NCBI GenBank assembly: GCA_040079795.1
Contig: JBEBJQ010000003.1
Span: 1-64,000 of the forward strand
Origin: SXIZ01 sp040079795
GTDB taxonomy: Bacteria > Pseudomonadota > Gammaproteobacteria > Methylococcales > Methylomonadaceae
Direction of reading: 5' to 3'
DNA: 64,000 nt
The notes under the pieces are model-generated. The model worked only from the letters and a program-made list of their open reading frames with translations. It searched no databases and was not told the DNA's origin. Position numbers and translations under genes: made by a program. This document shows, one piece after another, positions 17,439 through 26,456 of the stretch. Each line of letters starts with the position of its first letter. Positions within the stretch are counted from its first letter, which is position 1.

Positions 17439-19679
17439 TTATTTAATCCAACGCAAGCGATTAGCATTGGCAACCACGGTCACTGACGACATGGCCATTG
17501 CCAAACCGGCAATCATCGGATTTAACAATACCCCAAACAAAGGATATAATAACCCTGCTGCCACCGGTATACTCAAGGTGTTGTAAAAAAACGCCCCCAC
17601 TAAATTCTGTTTAATATTCAGCACAGTCGCTTTCGATAGGCCAATCGCCTCAGGCACTTTTAATAACGAGCCCTGTAAAATAACCACATCAGCGCTTTCA
17701 ATGGCTACATCGGTGCCACTACCTATTGCAAAGCCAACATCCGCTTGCGCCAATGCAGGGGCATCATTAATACCATCCCCCACCATGCCGACCACTTCAC
17801 CGGCCTGCTGTAACTCTTTAACAATAGCCATTTTATCTTGGGGTAATACTTGCGCACGGATTTCTGCAATCCCCGCTTGTCTGGCAATCGCATGGGCAGT
17901 AGTTTGATTATCACCAGTAACCATAATGACACGCAACCCCGCACTCTTAAGCAGATGCACAGCTTGCGCAGAATCTTTTTTGATCAGGTCGGCAACCGCT
18001 ACAATACCGGCTATTTTCTTATCAACAGCAAGCAACATCGGCGTTTGGCCAAAACTGGCCAACTGCTCCAGTTTTTTAATATGCCGGGCGATTTTAACCC
18101 CCAACGCATCCATTAGTGCGTGATTACCAAACGCAATGCTCTGCTCCGCCAACTGCGCCGTCACGCCTTGGCCTGAAATCGCTGCAAAATGGGTAACCTT
18201 TTGAGTATTGATACCTTGCGCAGTCGCGGCGGTCACAATCGCCGCCGCAAGGGGATGTTCCGATCCTGATTCAATGCTGGCGGCAAAAGCCAATACCTCA
18301 CTTTCGGTATAAGCACCCAACGGCAACACACTCACGACAGTTGGCTTACCCGCAGTTACAGTGCCCGTCTTATCCAGAATCACGCAGGTCAGTTTACCTG
18401 CCGTCTGCAATGCTTCCCCTTGCCGGATCAAAATACCGGCCTGCGCTGCCCTGCCGACTGCCACCATAATCGAAATAGGCGTTGCCAATCCCAGTGCGCA
18501 AGGGCACGCAATCACCAAAACAGTCATGGACGTTACAAAAGCATAACCCAGGGTAGGCTCAGGCCCCCACAACCACCAAATACTGAAGGTTAAAAGCGCA
18601 ATCGCGACGACGGCAGGCACAAATACCCCCGAAATCTTATCCGCCAATTTGGCGATTTCAGGTTTGCTGCTTTGAGCCTGCCGGACACTTTTAATGATTT
18701 GCGCTAAAGCAGTGTCCCGACCGATACGCGTAGCAGTAAACAAAAAACTGCCTTGTTGGTTCATACTACCCGCGACGACGTTCGCACCGACGGTTTTTTC
18801 AACTGGCATGGATTCTCCGGTCAACATGGATTCATCAATAGATGAATAACCCTCGATAATCTGACCATCTACCGCAATTTTCTCACCGGGGCGCACCCGC
18901 AAGGTTTCGCCCAGCCCGACCTCTTCGATAGGAACATCAATTTCCTGACCGTCGCGAATAACGCGGGCGGTACGCGGTTGTAATCCAATCAGTTGCCGTA
19001 TAGCACTGGAGGTTTTGCCGCGCGCCAAAGTTTCCAATGCCGACCCCAGATTAATAAACGCCAAAATCATTACCGACGCTTCGAAATAAGCATGTTTGGC
19101 AATTGATGGCAAACTAGCCGAATAATCAATCATCACACAGGAATATAACCAAGCCGAACCAGTACCTAAGGCAATCAAGGTATCCATATTTGCTTGGCGT
19201 AGCTGGAGCATTTTGAAAGCGCCAGTAAAAAAATGCCCGCCGGAATACTTCAAGATGCCAAAGGTAAGTATCGCCACCAAAGGCCAAAACCATAACCCCG
19301 CCCCCACGCCTATTTCCGGCAACCAACCTAAGTGTTCAGCCAACATCAACGGCACCCCAAACGCAGCGGCGATCCCGGCCTTTTTCAGTAAGTCCCGATA
19401 ACGCGTGAGTTCTTGTTGCTCCTGCTCTGCGGGGTCTTCCAGACCCTCCATGACCGCCGCATCATACCCCGCCGCTTTGGCTGCCGCCTTTAACAACTCA
19501 GCGTCGGCATTGCCTTTAACCATTGCCGAATGATCTGCAAAATTAACGCTGACCGAAGTGACACCTTTTACTTCACTCAAGGCGCTCTCTACGGACGCGA
19601 CGCAACCAGCACAACGCATACCTAAGATAGATAAGCGCACTTCAGAGGTGGGAATAGGTAAATCTGCTGTTGCATTCAT
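17439..19679 (-). CDS. copA: Copper-exporting P1B-type ATPase
   Basis: A 746-residue heavy-metal pump. One N-terminal metal-binding domain with GMRCAGC (21-26) precedes the transmembrane part; the ion site is C392-P393-C394 (VIACPCALGLATP), the phosphorylation site D436 in DKTGT, the SEHPLA histidine motif follows, and GDGINDAPAL forms the hinge. CPC plus a CxxC HMA domain identifies the Cu(I) subgroup, which exports copper from the cytosol. A small copper chaperone gene sits just upstream on the same strand, 71 bases away. Copper supply and detoxification would be important in a methanotroph. Confidence 0.93.
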   Translation of the reverse strand: MNATADLPIPTSEVRLSILGMRCAGCVASVESALSEVKGVTSVSVNFADHSAMVKGNADAELLKAAAKAAGYDAAVMEGLEDPAEQEQQELTRYRDLLKKAGIAAAFGVPLMLAEHLGWLPEIGVGAGLWFWPLVAILTFGILKYSGGHFFTGAFKMLQLRQANMDTLIALGTGSAWLYSCVMIDYSASLPSIAKHAYFEASVMILAFINLGSALETLARGKTSSAIRQLIGLQPRTARVIRDGQEIDVPIEEVGLGETLRVRPGEKIAVDGQIIEGYSSIDESMLTGESMPVEKTVGANVVAGSMNQQGSFLFTATRIGRDTALAQIIKSVRQAQSSKPEIAKLADKISGVFVPAVVAIALLTFSIWWLWGPEPTLGYAFVTSMTVLVIACPCALGLATPISIMVAVGRAAQAGILIRQGEALQTAGKLTCVILDKTGTVTAGKPTVVSVLPLGAYTESEVLAFAASIESGSEHPLAAAIVTAATAQGINTQKVTHFAAISGQGVTAQLAEQSIAFGNHALMDALGVKIARHIKKLEQLASFGQTPMLLAVDKKIAGIVAVADLIKKDSAQAVHLLKSAGLRVIMVTGDNQTTAHAIARQAGIAEIRAQVLPQDKMAIVKELQQAGEVVGMVGDGINDAPALAQADVGFAIGSGTDVAIESADVVILQGSLLKVPEAIGLSKATVLNIKQNLVGAFFYNTLSIPVAAGLLYPLFGVLLNPMIAGLAMAMSSVTVVANANRLRWIK

Positions 19680-19750
19680 AAATCGACCTCTGGGTAATGG
19701 GTGTATCGCTGAAATTGCTGGGTCATGAAAACTTAACTTTTGATTAACCT

Positions 19751-19960
19751 CTATTCAACATCAAATCCGGCAGCCTTAATTACCTGCTCAATTGCCTCTA
19801 AACTGGTTTGTGCGCCATCGAATTCAACGCTTACACGATTTTCTTTATGTTCTGCCTTTACCGCCTTGACACCCGCAAGCGCGGTAAGTTTACCCGTAAC
19901 ATTCGTTTCACAACCGCCACATTTCATCCCGGTTACCGTTAAAATAGCTGATTCTGACAT
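19751..19960 (-). CDS. CopZ-like copper chaperone (HMA domain)
   Basis: A 69-residue single heavy-metal-associated domain: the metal motif GMKCGGC at 11-17, then the ferredoxin-like pattern (VTGKLTALAGVKAVKAEHKEN) and a C-terminal IEQVIKAAGFDVE. Such proteins carry Cu(I) to the CopA ATPase, encoded next on the strand. A good GGAGAG ribosome-binding site precedes the ATG. The GH17 gene lies upstream on the same strand, 65 bases away. Confidence 0.88.
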   Translation of the reverse strand: MSESAILTVTGMKCGGCETNVTGKLTALAGVKAVKAEHKENRVSVEFDGAQTSLEAIEQVIKAAGFDVE

Positions 19961-20025
19961 TTCACTCTCCTGACAATACTTAAAAAAATTTAACCGCCTG
20001 CAATAGGCAATTGCACCACATAGCT

Positions 20026-21741
20026 TTATGCCGACGGTAGCACTGATTTTTTACTCCGCAGCAACGGCAAAGCCAAAATACCAATGCTAAACAACCACGC
20101 CAACAATTGCTTGTTTTTCAAAGTAAAACTGACCGCCAATCGCAACCGATCACTAAATTCAGGATGATCCGCAGTAAAATCACGGCTTTCGACAAAAGCC
20201 CGTATTTCTTCAGCCATCATCAATACCCCTAAGCTTAATAAAGTAATCCCGATAAGCCGATGATAGTGTGACTTAAATTCAAATCCGCCGGGCAATGCTG
20301 CCAAATTAAATGCAGGCCAAGCTTTGGGTAGACTGGTTAAAAAACTGGCCAACATTAAACCGATAACACCGACAACTGCAATCGAGGTTGCTTCCGTTGG
20401 AAAGCTCACATAACGGCTATAGGTCGCAAAGCAATAGGCTTTATAAAGTGCATAAGCAATGACCAGCCAATACAACAGGTTAAACCACTTACCGATATTC
20501 AAATTCAGCGCTTGCTTACGCAACAACGCATAAACATACTGTACGATGAAACCACCTAAAAGCACATTAATTCCCACCAATAACAGGGTTTGCAAACGCT
20601 GCCAATCGCTGTAACTGGTATACCACAGATGCCCTACCTGATTGACCCATAACACCCATAATAGTTGCGTAAACGCCAATAATCCAAATAACGGTAAAGC
20701 GGGCAACGCTTGCAAGTGTTTCCAGAATAGGCCAACCGTTACCAAAAACAACCCAATCGCGATTAACTTTTCACGCAGCCAATGCGGATGTTCATAAACG
20801 GGGCCAGTGAGTGGAAAAACTTCCTGACGATCCACTGAATAAAGTCCCCAATTGGCACCAACAACCCCTTCTAATTCACTTTTCCACGATTGGTTCAGCG
20901 CTTCTACAATATTGACATCAAAACCATTATCTTTAGCGACTTTAATTAAGCCCCGGATAAATTTTGCCTCGTTCACCACACTGGGTACCGCATACCCGCG
21001 TTGCCGCCCAGCGCCGGGCCAACCGGATTCACCGATCAGAATAGGCACCCCAGGCTTAATGGCATTCGCCTCTTTTTGCACCTGTTTATAAATCCTTTCA
21101 ATATGTGCCGGTGCGGCTTCCACCGCAATCGGCTCATCCTCCCAATACGGCAAAATATGAATTGTGATGAAATCCACTTCCTTGATCAATTGCGGGTATT
21201 TCATATACATAGACCATACATCCGCATAAGAAACCGGCTGTTTGACTGCACGTTTGACCGCCCGAATATATTCAACCAGTTGTTCCGGTTTCAAATCCCC
21301 ACGCAGCAAAACTTCATTACCCACAATCACGCGTTTAATCACATCTGGATAAGTATTAGCCGCCTTAATTAACGCGTTGACCTCTTCTTGGTTATCCAAA
21401 TCGCCCTTAACCGGATCAACCATGCCGAGCCATGCGCCTTGCAACATATTTAAGCCATATTTTTTAGCCAGGGGCGATAGCGCAGGCATAGTGCCTTCGG
21501 AACTGGCATAAGTGCGGATGGTGTGGGTTTTTTGCCCCATCAGCTGCATATCCTCTTCCACTTCAGCAATGGTCGGGAAAACCGCATCCAAAGGCCCTTG
21601 CCCTTCGCGAAAAGGTGCAAACGATAAGCTATTAAGCTTACCATCTGGGACATCCAGCCCGACATCTTGCGGTAAGTTGTTTAGGTAGCCAAACAAGCCG
21701 GTAAGGAAAATAATTAAGGCCACAAATGAAATCGTTTTCAT
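20026..21741 (-). CDS. Membrane-bound glycoside hydrolase family 17 protein
   Basis: A 571-residue protein with an N-terminal membrane anchor (about 5-22), an extracytoplasmic GH17 domain (about 40-330) and about six C-terminal transmembrane segments (about 345-565). The acid/base glutamate lies in VIVGNEVLLR and the nucleophile in PILIGESGWPGAG, the two GH17 signatures. Bacterial enzymes of this layout act on beta-1,3-glucan or transfer glucosyl units in cyclic or periplasmic glucan synthesis. The ATG at 21741 is preferred; an upstream TTG would add four residues. No partner glucan synthase is present in the window, so the acceptor is unknown. Confidence 0.83.
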   Translation of the reverse strand: MKTISFVALIIFLTGLFGYLNNLPQDVGLDVPDGKLNSLSFAPFREGQGPLDAVFPTIAEVEEDMQLMGQKTHTIRTYASSEGTMPALSPLAKKYGLNMLQGAWLGMVDPVKGDLDNQEEVNALIKAANTYPDVIKRVIVGNEVLLRGDLKPEQLVEYIRAVKRAVKQPVSYADVWSMYMKYPQLIKEVDFITIHILPYWEDEPIAVEAAPAHIERIYKQVQKEANAIKPGVPILIGESGWPGAGRQRGYAVPSVVNEAKFIRGLIKVAKDNGFDVNIVEALNQSWKSELEGVVGANWGLYSVDRQEVFPLTGPVYEHPHWLREKLIAIGLFLVTVGLFWKHLQALPALPLFGLLAFTQLLWVLWVNQVGHLWYTSYSDWQRLQTLLLVGINVLLGGFIVQYVYALLRKQALNLNIGKWFNLLYWLVIAYALYKAYCFATYSRYVSFPTEATSIAVVGVIGLMLASFLTSLPKAWPAFNLAALPGGFEFKSHYHRLIGITLLSLGVLMMAEEIRAFVESRDFTADHPEFSDRLRLAVSFTLKNKQLLAWLFSIGILALPLLRSKKSVLPSA

Positions 21742-22128
21742 ATTTACAGGCAAGATTGATAATGGTTTGTCTAATGAGATTGGGATGGATAGCGTGTCAT
21801 TTAACTCAGCGCCGTAGAATCTATAGCGGCTTTCAAAAAGTCGTCCGATTAAAAATTAAATTCTATTGTTACAATTTCGCATTTTAACATCAATAAACTA
21901 TCGATATGATCTAAAACAATACTCATCGAAGACCAGGAAGCATTAAATGGTACGGTAATGAAAAGCAAAAACTTGGTGCGTAAAACTATTTATTAAAAAA
22001 ATTTAAGCTTATAGCCTATAGGGTTATGTCCATTATAGAATGGTAATCAAGTCGGCTCAGTTCGTGCTGAGATTATCGAAGGAATTGAACAGGGCATCTT
22101 AAAAGGATAAATTTTTTACAGCGATTTC
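21742..22128. other. Intergenic region between GH17 and GtrA genes
   Basis: About 390 AT-rich bases with no supported gene. A short plus-strand frame near 22035-22110 ends in EIIEGIEQGILKG but has a stop just before it and no start, so it could be a gene remnant or chance. Confidence 0.5.
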
Positions 22129-22527
22129 TTAACGGTAAAAAACCCATATTTTGGACGAGATAAAATTAAAGAACATCCCGGCAACAGAACCAATAGCCAA
22201 AGCAGCAATGGGGAAAGGTTTAATAAGGGCGACGAAATGCAGCACTAAAAAAAATGCCCCTAAATTAACCAACGATCCCAGCGCATTGACCGCACAATAA
22301 CGCAGCAGTTCCCGCCACCATCTCATCCCCTTAATACTGATAAAGGTAAAACGCCTATTCAGCCACCAAGCCAGAATAACCGCAGGTATAAAGCTTAACA
22401 ATCGACAGTAATAAATTGACCACGGTAGATAATGTGTTAGACCATATAATATGCCCGCCTCAAAGCCAAACACCAGGGTTCCGATAATACCAAAACGTAA
22501 AAATTGCTTAATCAGTTTTACCTTCAT
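22129..22527 (-). CDS. GtrA family membrane protein
   Basis: A 132-residue protein with four hydrophobic segments (about 10-28, 37-54, 72-95 and 103-125) and the family pattern LRFGIIGTLVFGFEAGILYGL near the N-terminus and FNFISSKIWVF at the end. GtrA proteins are thought to move lipid-linked glucose or other polyprenyl sugars across the inner membrane for modification of surface polysaccharide. The usual companion glycosyltransferases are absent nearby, so its target is unknown. Confidence 0.8.
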   Translation of the reverse strand: MKVKLIKQFLRFGIIGTLVFGFEAGILYGLTHYLPWSIYYCRLLSFIPAVILAWWLNRRFTFISIKGMRWWRELLRYCAVNALGSLVNLGAFFLVLHFVALIKPFPIAALAIGSVAGMFFNFISSKIWVFYR

Positions 22528-22698
22528 TGTTTTTTGTACTTAAAATTGTCTTAACAAGCGCTCAAAATTGTCGCCAACATATAGCAATAGGCTGGTGAAC
22601 GCAACGGTCTTAGCCAACAACATAATTGCTACCCAAAAACTTAAAGTCCGTGCAGAAATATTAAGCTACGGCTCTTATTATTCTGTAAATGACTACTA

Positions 22699-22710
22699 TA
22701 CTTTAAAGTA
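22699..22710. promoter_or_regulatory. 12-bp palindrome upstream of mltB
   Basis: TACTTTAAAGTA is a perfect 12-base palindrome 34 bases before the GTG start of the transglycosylase gene. It may be an operator or simply AT-rich promoter DNA. Confidence 0.25.
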
Positions 22711-22744
22711 GCCAATCCACCCTTTTGCACAAAGAGAACCTGCC

Positions 22745-23761
22745 GTGTTCAACGTTATTTACAAACAATTAGTTACTGTCCTATTTTTAACGTTGATCAA
22801 CGGCTGTGCCCCTAAGCAGGAATTGCAAACAACCATTCCCAAACTGGCGAGCAGCCTTCCCCAAAAGTATTCGTATGAATACCCACTCCATGCGCTTACC
22901 GGAACCTATGCTAATTCATTAGCTGTGCGTAACTTCATTCAAGAGATGGTTTCTAAACATCGCTTTGAAGAAAGTTACCTAAATGATTTATTTTCACAAG
23001 CACATCGTTTGCAGTACGTTATCCACCTGGAAAATGCGCCACAACATCCAGGCCCCAAAACCGATAAACCCAAAGTAGGCAGTTGGTCGCGGTACCGTAA
23101 AAAGTTCCTGGATGCTGCGCACATTAACAACGGTTTAACCTTTTGGGAAGCCAATGCTGAAGCCATCAAGCAAGCCAGTAATACTTACAATGTTGACCCT
23201 GAATATATTGTGGCGATTATTGGTGTGGAAACATTTTTCGGGCGTAATATGGGCGATACCTGCACCTTTGACGCTTTAACCACGCTAGCGTTCGATACCC
23301 AAAGACGTTCCGGTTTTTTTAAACAGGAACTGGAACACTTTTTACTGATGACCCGTGAAGAAGGCTATAAACCCCTTGAACCGGTTGGCTCCTGGGCAGG
23401 CGCAATGGGCTTTGGACAATTTATGCCCAGCAGTTTTCGCCGCCTTGCGGTGGATTTTAATAAAGACGGTCAACGCAATTTGTGGCATCAAAAAGATGCC
23501 ATCGGTAGTGTTGCCCATTATTTCTCACGGCACGGTTGGCAAGCAAGGCAACCGGTTGCAGAACCAACCAATGACGATTCTAACCCTGACACCATTGCTT
23601 TAGGTGTCCAAAGAGGTCATGAATACTGGCAAACCTACCCCAACTTTAATGTCATTAAAAAATACAATAACAGTAATAAATATGCGATGGCTGTGCATCA
23701 ATTAGCGCAAGCGATTAAACAACGCTCTTCCACACAAATGGATCTGGGGTATTTGAAATAA
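22745..23761 (+). CDS. mltB: Membrane-bound lytic murein transglycosylase B
   Basis: A 338-residue lipoprotein that cleaves peptidoglycan to 1,6-anhydromuropeptides at the outer membrane. The signal ends at a lipobox (LTLINGC, Cys about 22). The catalytic glutamate is in AIIGVETFFGRN, followed by FMPSSFR and the DFNKDGQRNLW block shared by the MltB/Slt family 3 enzymes. Start is GTG, 13 bases after AAAGAGAA. Length agrees with E. coli MltB (about 360). Confidence 0.9.
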   Translation: MFNVIYKQLVTVLFLTLINGCAPKQELQTTIPKLASSLPQKYSYEYPLHALTGTYANSLAVRNFIQEMVSKHRFEESYLNDLFSQAHRLQYVIHLENAPQHPGPKTDKPKVGSWSRYRKKFLDAAHINNGLTFWEANAEAIKQASNTYNVDPEYIVAIIGVETFFGRNMGDTCTFDALTTLAFDTQRRSGFFKQELEHFLLMTREEGYKPLEPVGSWAGAMGFGQFMPSSFRRLAVDFNKDGQRNLWHQKDAIGSVAHYFSRHGWQARQPVAEPTNDDSNPDTIALGVQRGHEYWQTYPNFNVIKKYNNSNKYAMAVHQLAQAIKQRSSTQMDLGYLK

Positions 23762-23870
23762 CCGCGATAAATTTGCACTAGCAGCATTAACGTGTAACCA
23801 TCAAGCGGAGAGGCGGCTAAACGCCTATAAAACGCATCAATAACAGGATAAGGCTTATGCTTGCCAACGA

Positions 23871-24479
23871 ATGAATGAAGCAATGAATGGCGCAATAGCA
23901 AAAGACCTGCACCATCAGGGCTGGTCACTACAAGCGCATTATTTTGATCTTACCCTTATCCACCAATTAGCAGCAGAAGCCACCCAACTTTATCAAGCCA
24001 AGCAGATGTCTCGTGCAGGCATAGGGCGAGGTGAGTTTCTGCAACAAAACCTGTCCATACGGCAAGACTTTACGCATTGGTTACAGCATGATTCGACGGG
24101 GCAGAAACAATACCAAGCCTTAATGGAGACGCTGCGACTGAGCTTAAATCGGGCTTTATATTTAGGCTTGTTTGAATTTGAAGCGCATTATGCGGTATTC
24201 GAGGTGAACGCTTTTTATACAAAACATCTTGACAGTTTTCAGGGCAACGCCAATCGCATCGTCTCGGTAGTAACCTATCTTAATGTTGACTGGCCGAATG
24301 CGGGCGGCGGGGAGTTACTGATTTATGCTGCCGATGGTAACGAGTTGATCCAAAGCATTCTTCCAAACGCCGGTACTTTAGTGGTTTTCTTAAGTGAAGA
24401 GATGCCCCACGAAGTAAAAACCACCCACCATCAACGCATGAGTATTGCAGGGTGGTTTAAACTCAAAGCTGTACATTGA
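23871..24479 (+). CDS. 2-oxoglutarate/Fe(II)-dependent oxygenase, prolyl 4-hydroxylase-like
   Basis: A 202-residue cytosolic enzyme with the complete iron triad H119-x-D121 (FYTKHLDSF) and H180 (MPHEV), plus a 2-oxoglutarate-binding arginine in HHQRMSIAGWF. The order fits the P4Hc domain of PHD/ogfod-type prolyl hydroxylases; bacterial members may modify translation factors or ribosomal proteins, but the substrate is not predictable here. The start could also be an ATG a few codons later. It converges with the PuuD-like gene, with a GC hairpin between them. Confidence 0.82.
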   Translation: MNEAMNGAIAKDLHHQGWSLQAHYFDLTLIHQLAAEATQLYQAKQMSRAGIGRGEFLQQNLSIRQDFTHWLQHDSTGQKQYQALMETLRLSLNRALYLGLFEFEAHYAVFEVNAFYTKHLDSFQGNANRIVSVVTYLNVDWPNAGGGELLIYAADGNELIQSILPNAGTLVVFLSEEMPHEVKTTHHQRMSIAGWFKLKAVH

Positions 24480-24509
24480 TAACGTCCCCCTAAATCTTAT
24501 CTGCCCAAA

Positions 24510-24535
24510 CGGCCACCCGCCTAAACAGGTGGCCG
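24510..24535. terminator. Bidirectional hairpin between convergent genes
   Basis: CGGCCACC (24510-24517) pairs exactly with GGTGGCCG (24528-24535) around a 10-base loop. It sits between two convergent stop codons (24479 and 24553). The U-tracts are poor on both sides, so termination is plausible but not strong. Confidence 0.5.
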
Positions 24536-24552
24536 CTATTAAGCACTTAAAA

Positions 24553-25251
24553 CTAAAGCAGCTCTAAAATCAGGAACAAAATAACCGTCAACCCCAAGCC
24601 ACAATGAATCACGCCTTTTACGCTTGCCATTGGCCCCATGATGCCACCAGCGGGAAGTTTTTTAACAATATCAAGATGCTTGATCAGAGTATACGCACCG
24701 TTATATTCAACAATTAAAATGACTGCGACCGCTAGCAACACGGCAAGAAATCCGGAACTGTGCGGATAATGCGCTGAAGCCCCCATAAAAAACAACATGG
24801 GAATAGAAAATAACGCATTGGTGCGCGAAGCCAAACCCGCTTTAGCCAACGCATCCGCCGCCTCAGGTAACGCCACTCCACCGGTCGCCGCTTGTTCAGC
24901 TGAAGCGATCACAATTTTTTGATTAGGCCAAATAATCAACCATACATTGGTAAACATGAGTAAGCCCATTAACGCGCCCACATAAATATCTATGGACATG
25001 CCGCCGCCTCTAACCGCAAAAATACCGAGGCCGGTAGCTACTGTTGCGACCGATCCCCAGCGGAACCACCAAAGCGCTTTAGGCACTAATTTACGAATGG
25101 CATCAGACTTGGCTGCTGCATCCGCTTCTTTAAAATACTCTGTTTGTACGAAATTAAAATAATACAACAATCCAATCCAGGCAACCCCAGCCAGAAAGTG
25201 CCCCCAGCGCAGTAGCATATCAATACCCACAGCCGTTGTAATAATCCCCAT
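24553..25251 (-). CDS. PuuD-like (urate hydroxylase N-terminal) membrane protein
   Basis: A 232-residue protein with about six hydrophobic segments and conserved histidines in RWGHFLAGVAWIG (about 15-27), ASAHYPHSSG and VIHCGLG. This is the membrane domain seen in PuuD-type urate hydroxylases, here without the C-terminal cytochrome domain, so it need not oxidise urate. No purine catabolism genes are nearby. The histidines suggest heme or metal binding in the membrane, but the role is unknown. Confidence 0.7.
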   Translation of the reverse strand: MGIITTAVGIDMLLRWGHFLAGVAWIGLLYYFNFVQTEYFKEADAAAKSDAIRKLVPKALWWFRWGSVATVATGLGIFAVRGGGMSIDIYVGALMGLLMFTNVWLIIWPNQKIVIASAEQAATGGVALPEAADALAKAGLASRTNALFSIPMLFFMGASAHYPHSSGFLAVLLAVAVILIVEYNGAYTLIKHLDIVKKLPAGGIMGPMASVKGVIHCGLGLTVILFLILELL

Positions 25252-25555
25252 AATCTTCCACCTTTATTATTGTTTAGTTAAATGAAAAAAAAGCACTATC
25301 AGTAACGTCGACCTGATTGCAAAAAATTATCGAGCCGAAACTACTGTAGCGGTTTTATTTTAAAGGGTTTTGTAGGGTTTGTCGTGTTATTCGAGAGTTA
25401 AGATTGAAAATTCCATCTATTATTAGCATTATAAATCATAGGGATAATAACAGGGGCTGCGCCAGGACAGGCGTTATCAACGCAAACAACTCTCATAGAA
25501 AAAAGTTTTGACGAATTACATGGGGGATTCCACAGCCAAATTACAGCAACTATTT
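25252..25555. other. Intergenic region, no recognised content
   Basis: About 300 bases upstream of the PuuD-like gene and beyond the end of the methyltransferase gene. I see no gene, no clear terminator and no repeat. Confidence 0.5.
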
Positions 25556-26173
25556 TTATTTGTACGCCTGAATCAATTTGATAATATCGCCACTCCGGGC
25601 ATCAATCAAAACCTGATTAAAACCACACGCTTGCACATTTTTAACTGTCTGACGATTAATGTTTGCGCCAACTGCGGCAAGTACCAGCGGATTGAGCAAA
25701 CGCATCATCGCTGCCAGGAAACGATTGGAACTGAGCACATGCTCCAACAAAATCACCTGCCCCCCGGGCTTACAGACCCGGTACAATTCACGCAAACCTT
25801 TGCGCGGCGCTGGTACCGAACAAAATACAAAGGTCGCGACAACGGTATCAAAACTATTATCTGCATAATAAAGCTGTTCAACATCCATTAAATCCAGATG
25901 CACCTCAATATTTTTGCGCGCTTGATGCTGTTGGGCACGTTCCAGCATTTTTGGGCTGAAGTCCATCGCAGTCACGCGCGCATCTTTGGGATAATAGCGA
26001 AAATTTTTTCCCGTACCTACGCCGACTTCCAGGATATGTTCCCCCTTTACTTTGGCCCATAAGCGTTTACGCCAACGGCTAAAAACCAAGCCCTCTAAAA
26101 TGGCCTCCATACCATCATAATAAGGCGCAAGCCGGTTATAGCGTTTAATAATGGTATTGCTGTCTGGTTTCAT
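25556..26173 (-). CDS. Class I SAM-dependent methyltransferase, UbiE/PmtA-like
   Basis: A 205-residue enzyme with SAM motif I ILEVGVGTGKNF (about 48-59), an acidic end of strand 2 (TAMDFSPKML), motif II DTVVATFVFCSVPAP and motif III PGGQVILLEHVLS. N-terminal YNRLAPYYDGME resembles UbiE and bacterial phospholipid N-methyltransferases, so a quinone or lipid acceptor is possible. The ATG at 26173 with GGAAG upstream is preferred over a start 10 codons earlier. It is transcribed divergently from the Fic-like/zeta gene. Confidence 0.8.
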   Translation of the reverse strand: MKPDSNTIIKRYNRLAPYYDGMEAILEGLVFSRWRKRLWAKVKGEHILEVGVGTGKNFRYYPKDARVTAMDFSPKMLERAQQHQARKNIEVHLDLMDVEQLYYADNSFDTVVATFVFCSVPAPRKGLRELYRVCKPGGQVILLEHVLSSNRFLAAMMRLLNPLVLAAVGANINRQTVKNVQACGFNQVLIDARSGDIIKLIQAYK

Positions 26174-26273
26174 AAGTCTTCCACGGCAGGATTTGCTGCG
26201 CACATCTTACCGTGCCTGCTTACTCTTCATCAACCCTTTGCATGGTCGCTAAAAACGCCCGACAATTTATTCG

Positions 26274-26310
26274 ACAGGCTTATTCCCTTGGATACTCAAA
26301 ATAAGCCTGT
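26274..26310. repeat. 11-bp inverted repeat between divergent genes
   Basis: ACAGGCTTATT (26274-26284) and its reverse complement (26300-26310) are separated by 15 bases. Lying between divergent genes, it is better placed as a regulatory site than as a terminator. No U-tract follows. Confidence 0.35.
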
Positions 26311-26456
26311 TGTGTTACTCTGTCTCCTCATGGTTATTAATAACCAGTAATGAATTTAATTTTTCAAAAAACACCCATACGCTTAATAACCCAAAACTTG
26401 CATTCACTTTCAATATATAACAACCCGGGTAATACGCCGCCAAAAAGGCCGGAAAC

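Noticed and set aside
22035..22110. Short plus-strand frame ending in EIIEGIEQGILKG
   Set aside because: It has a stop directly upstream and no start codon. Possibly a remnant, but too short to support.
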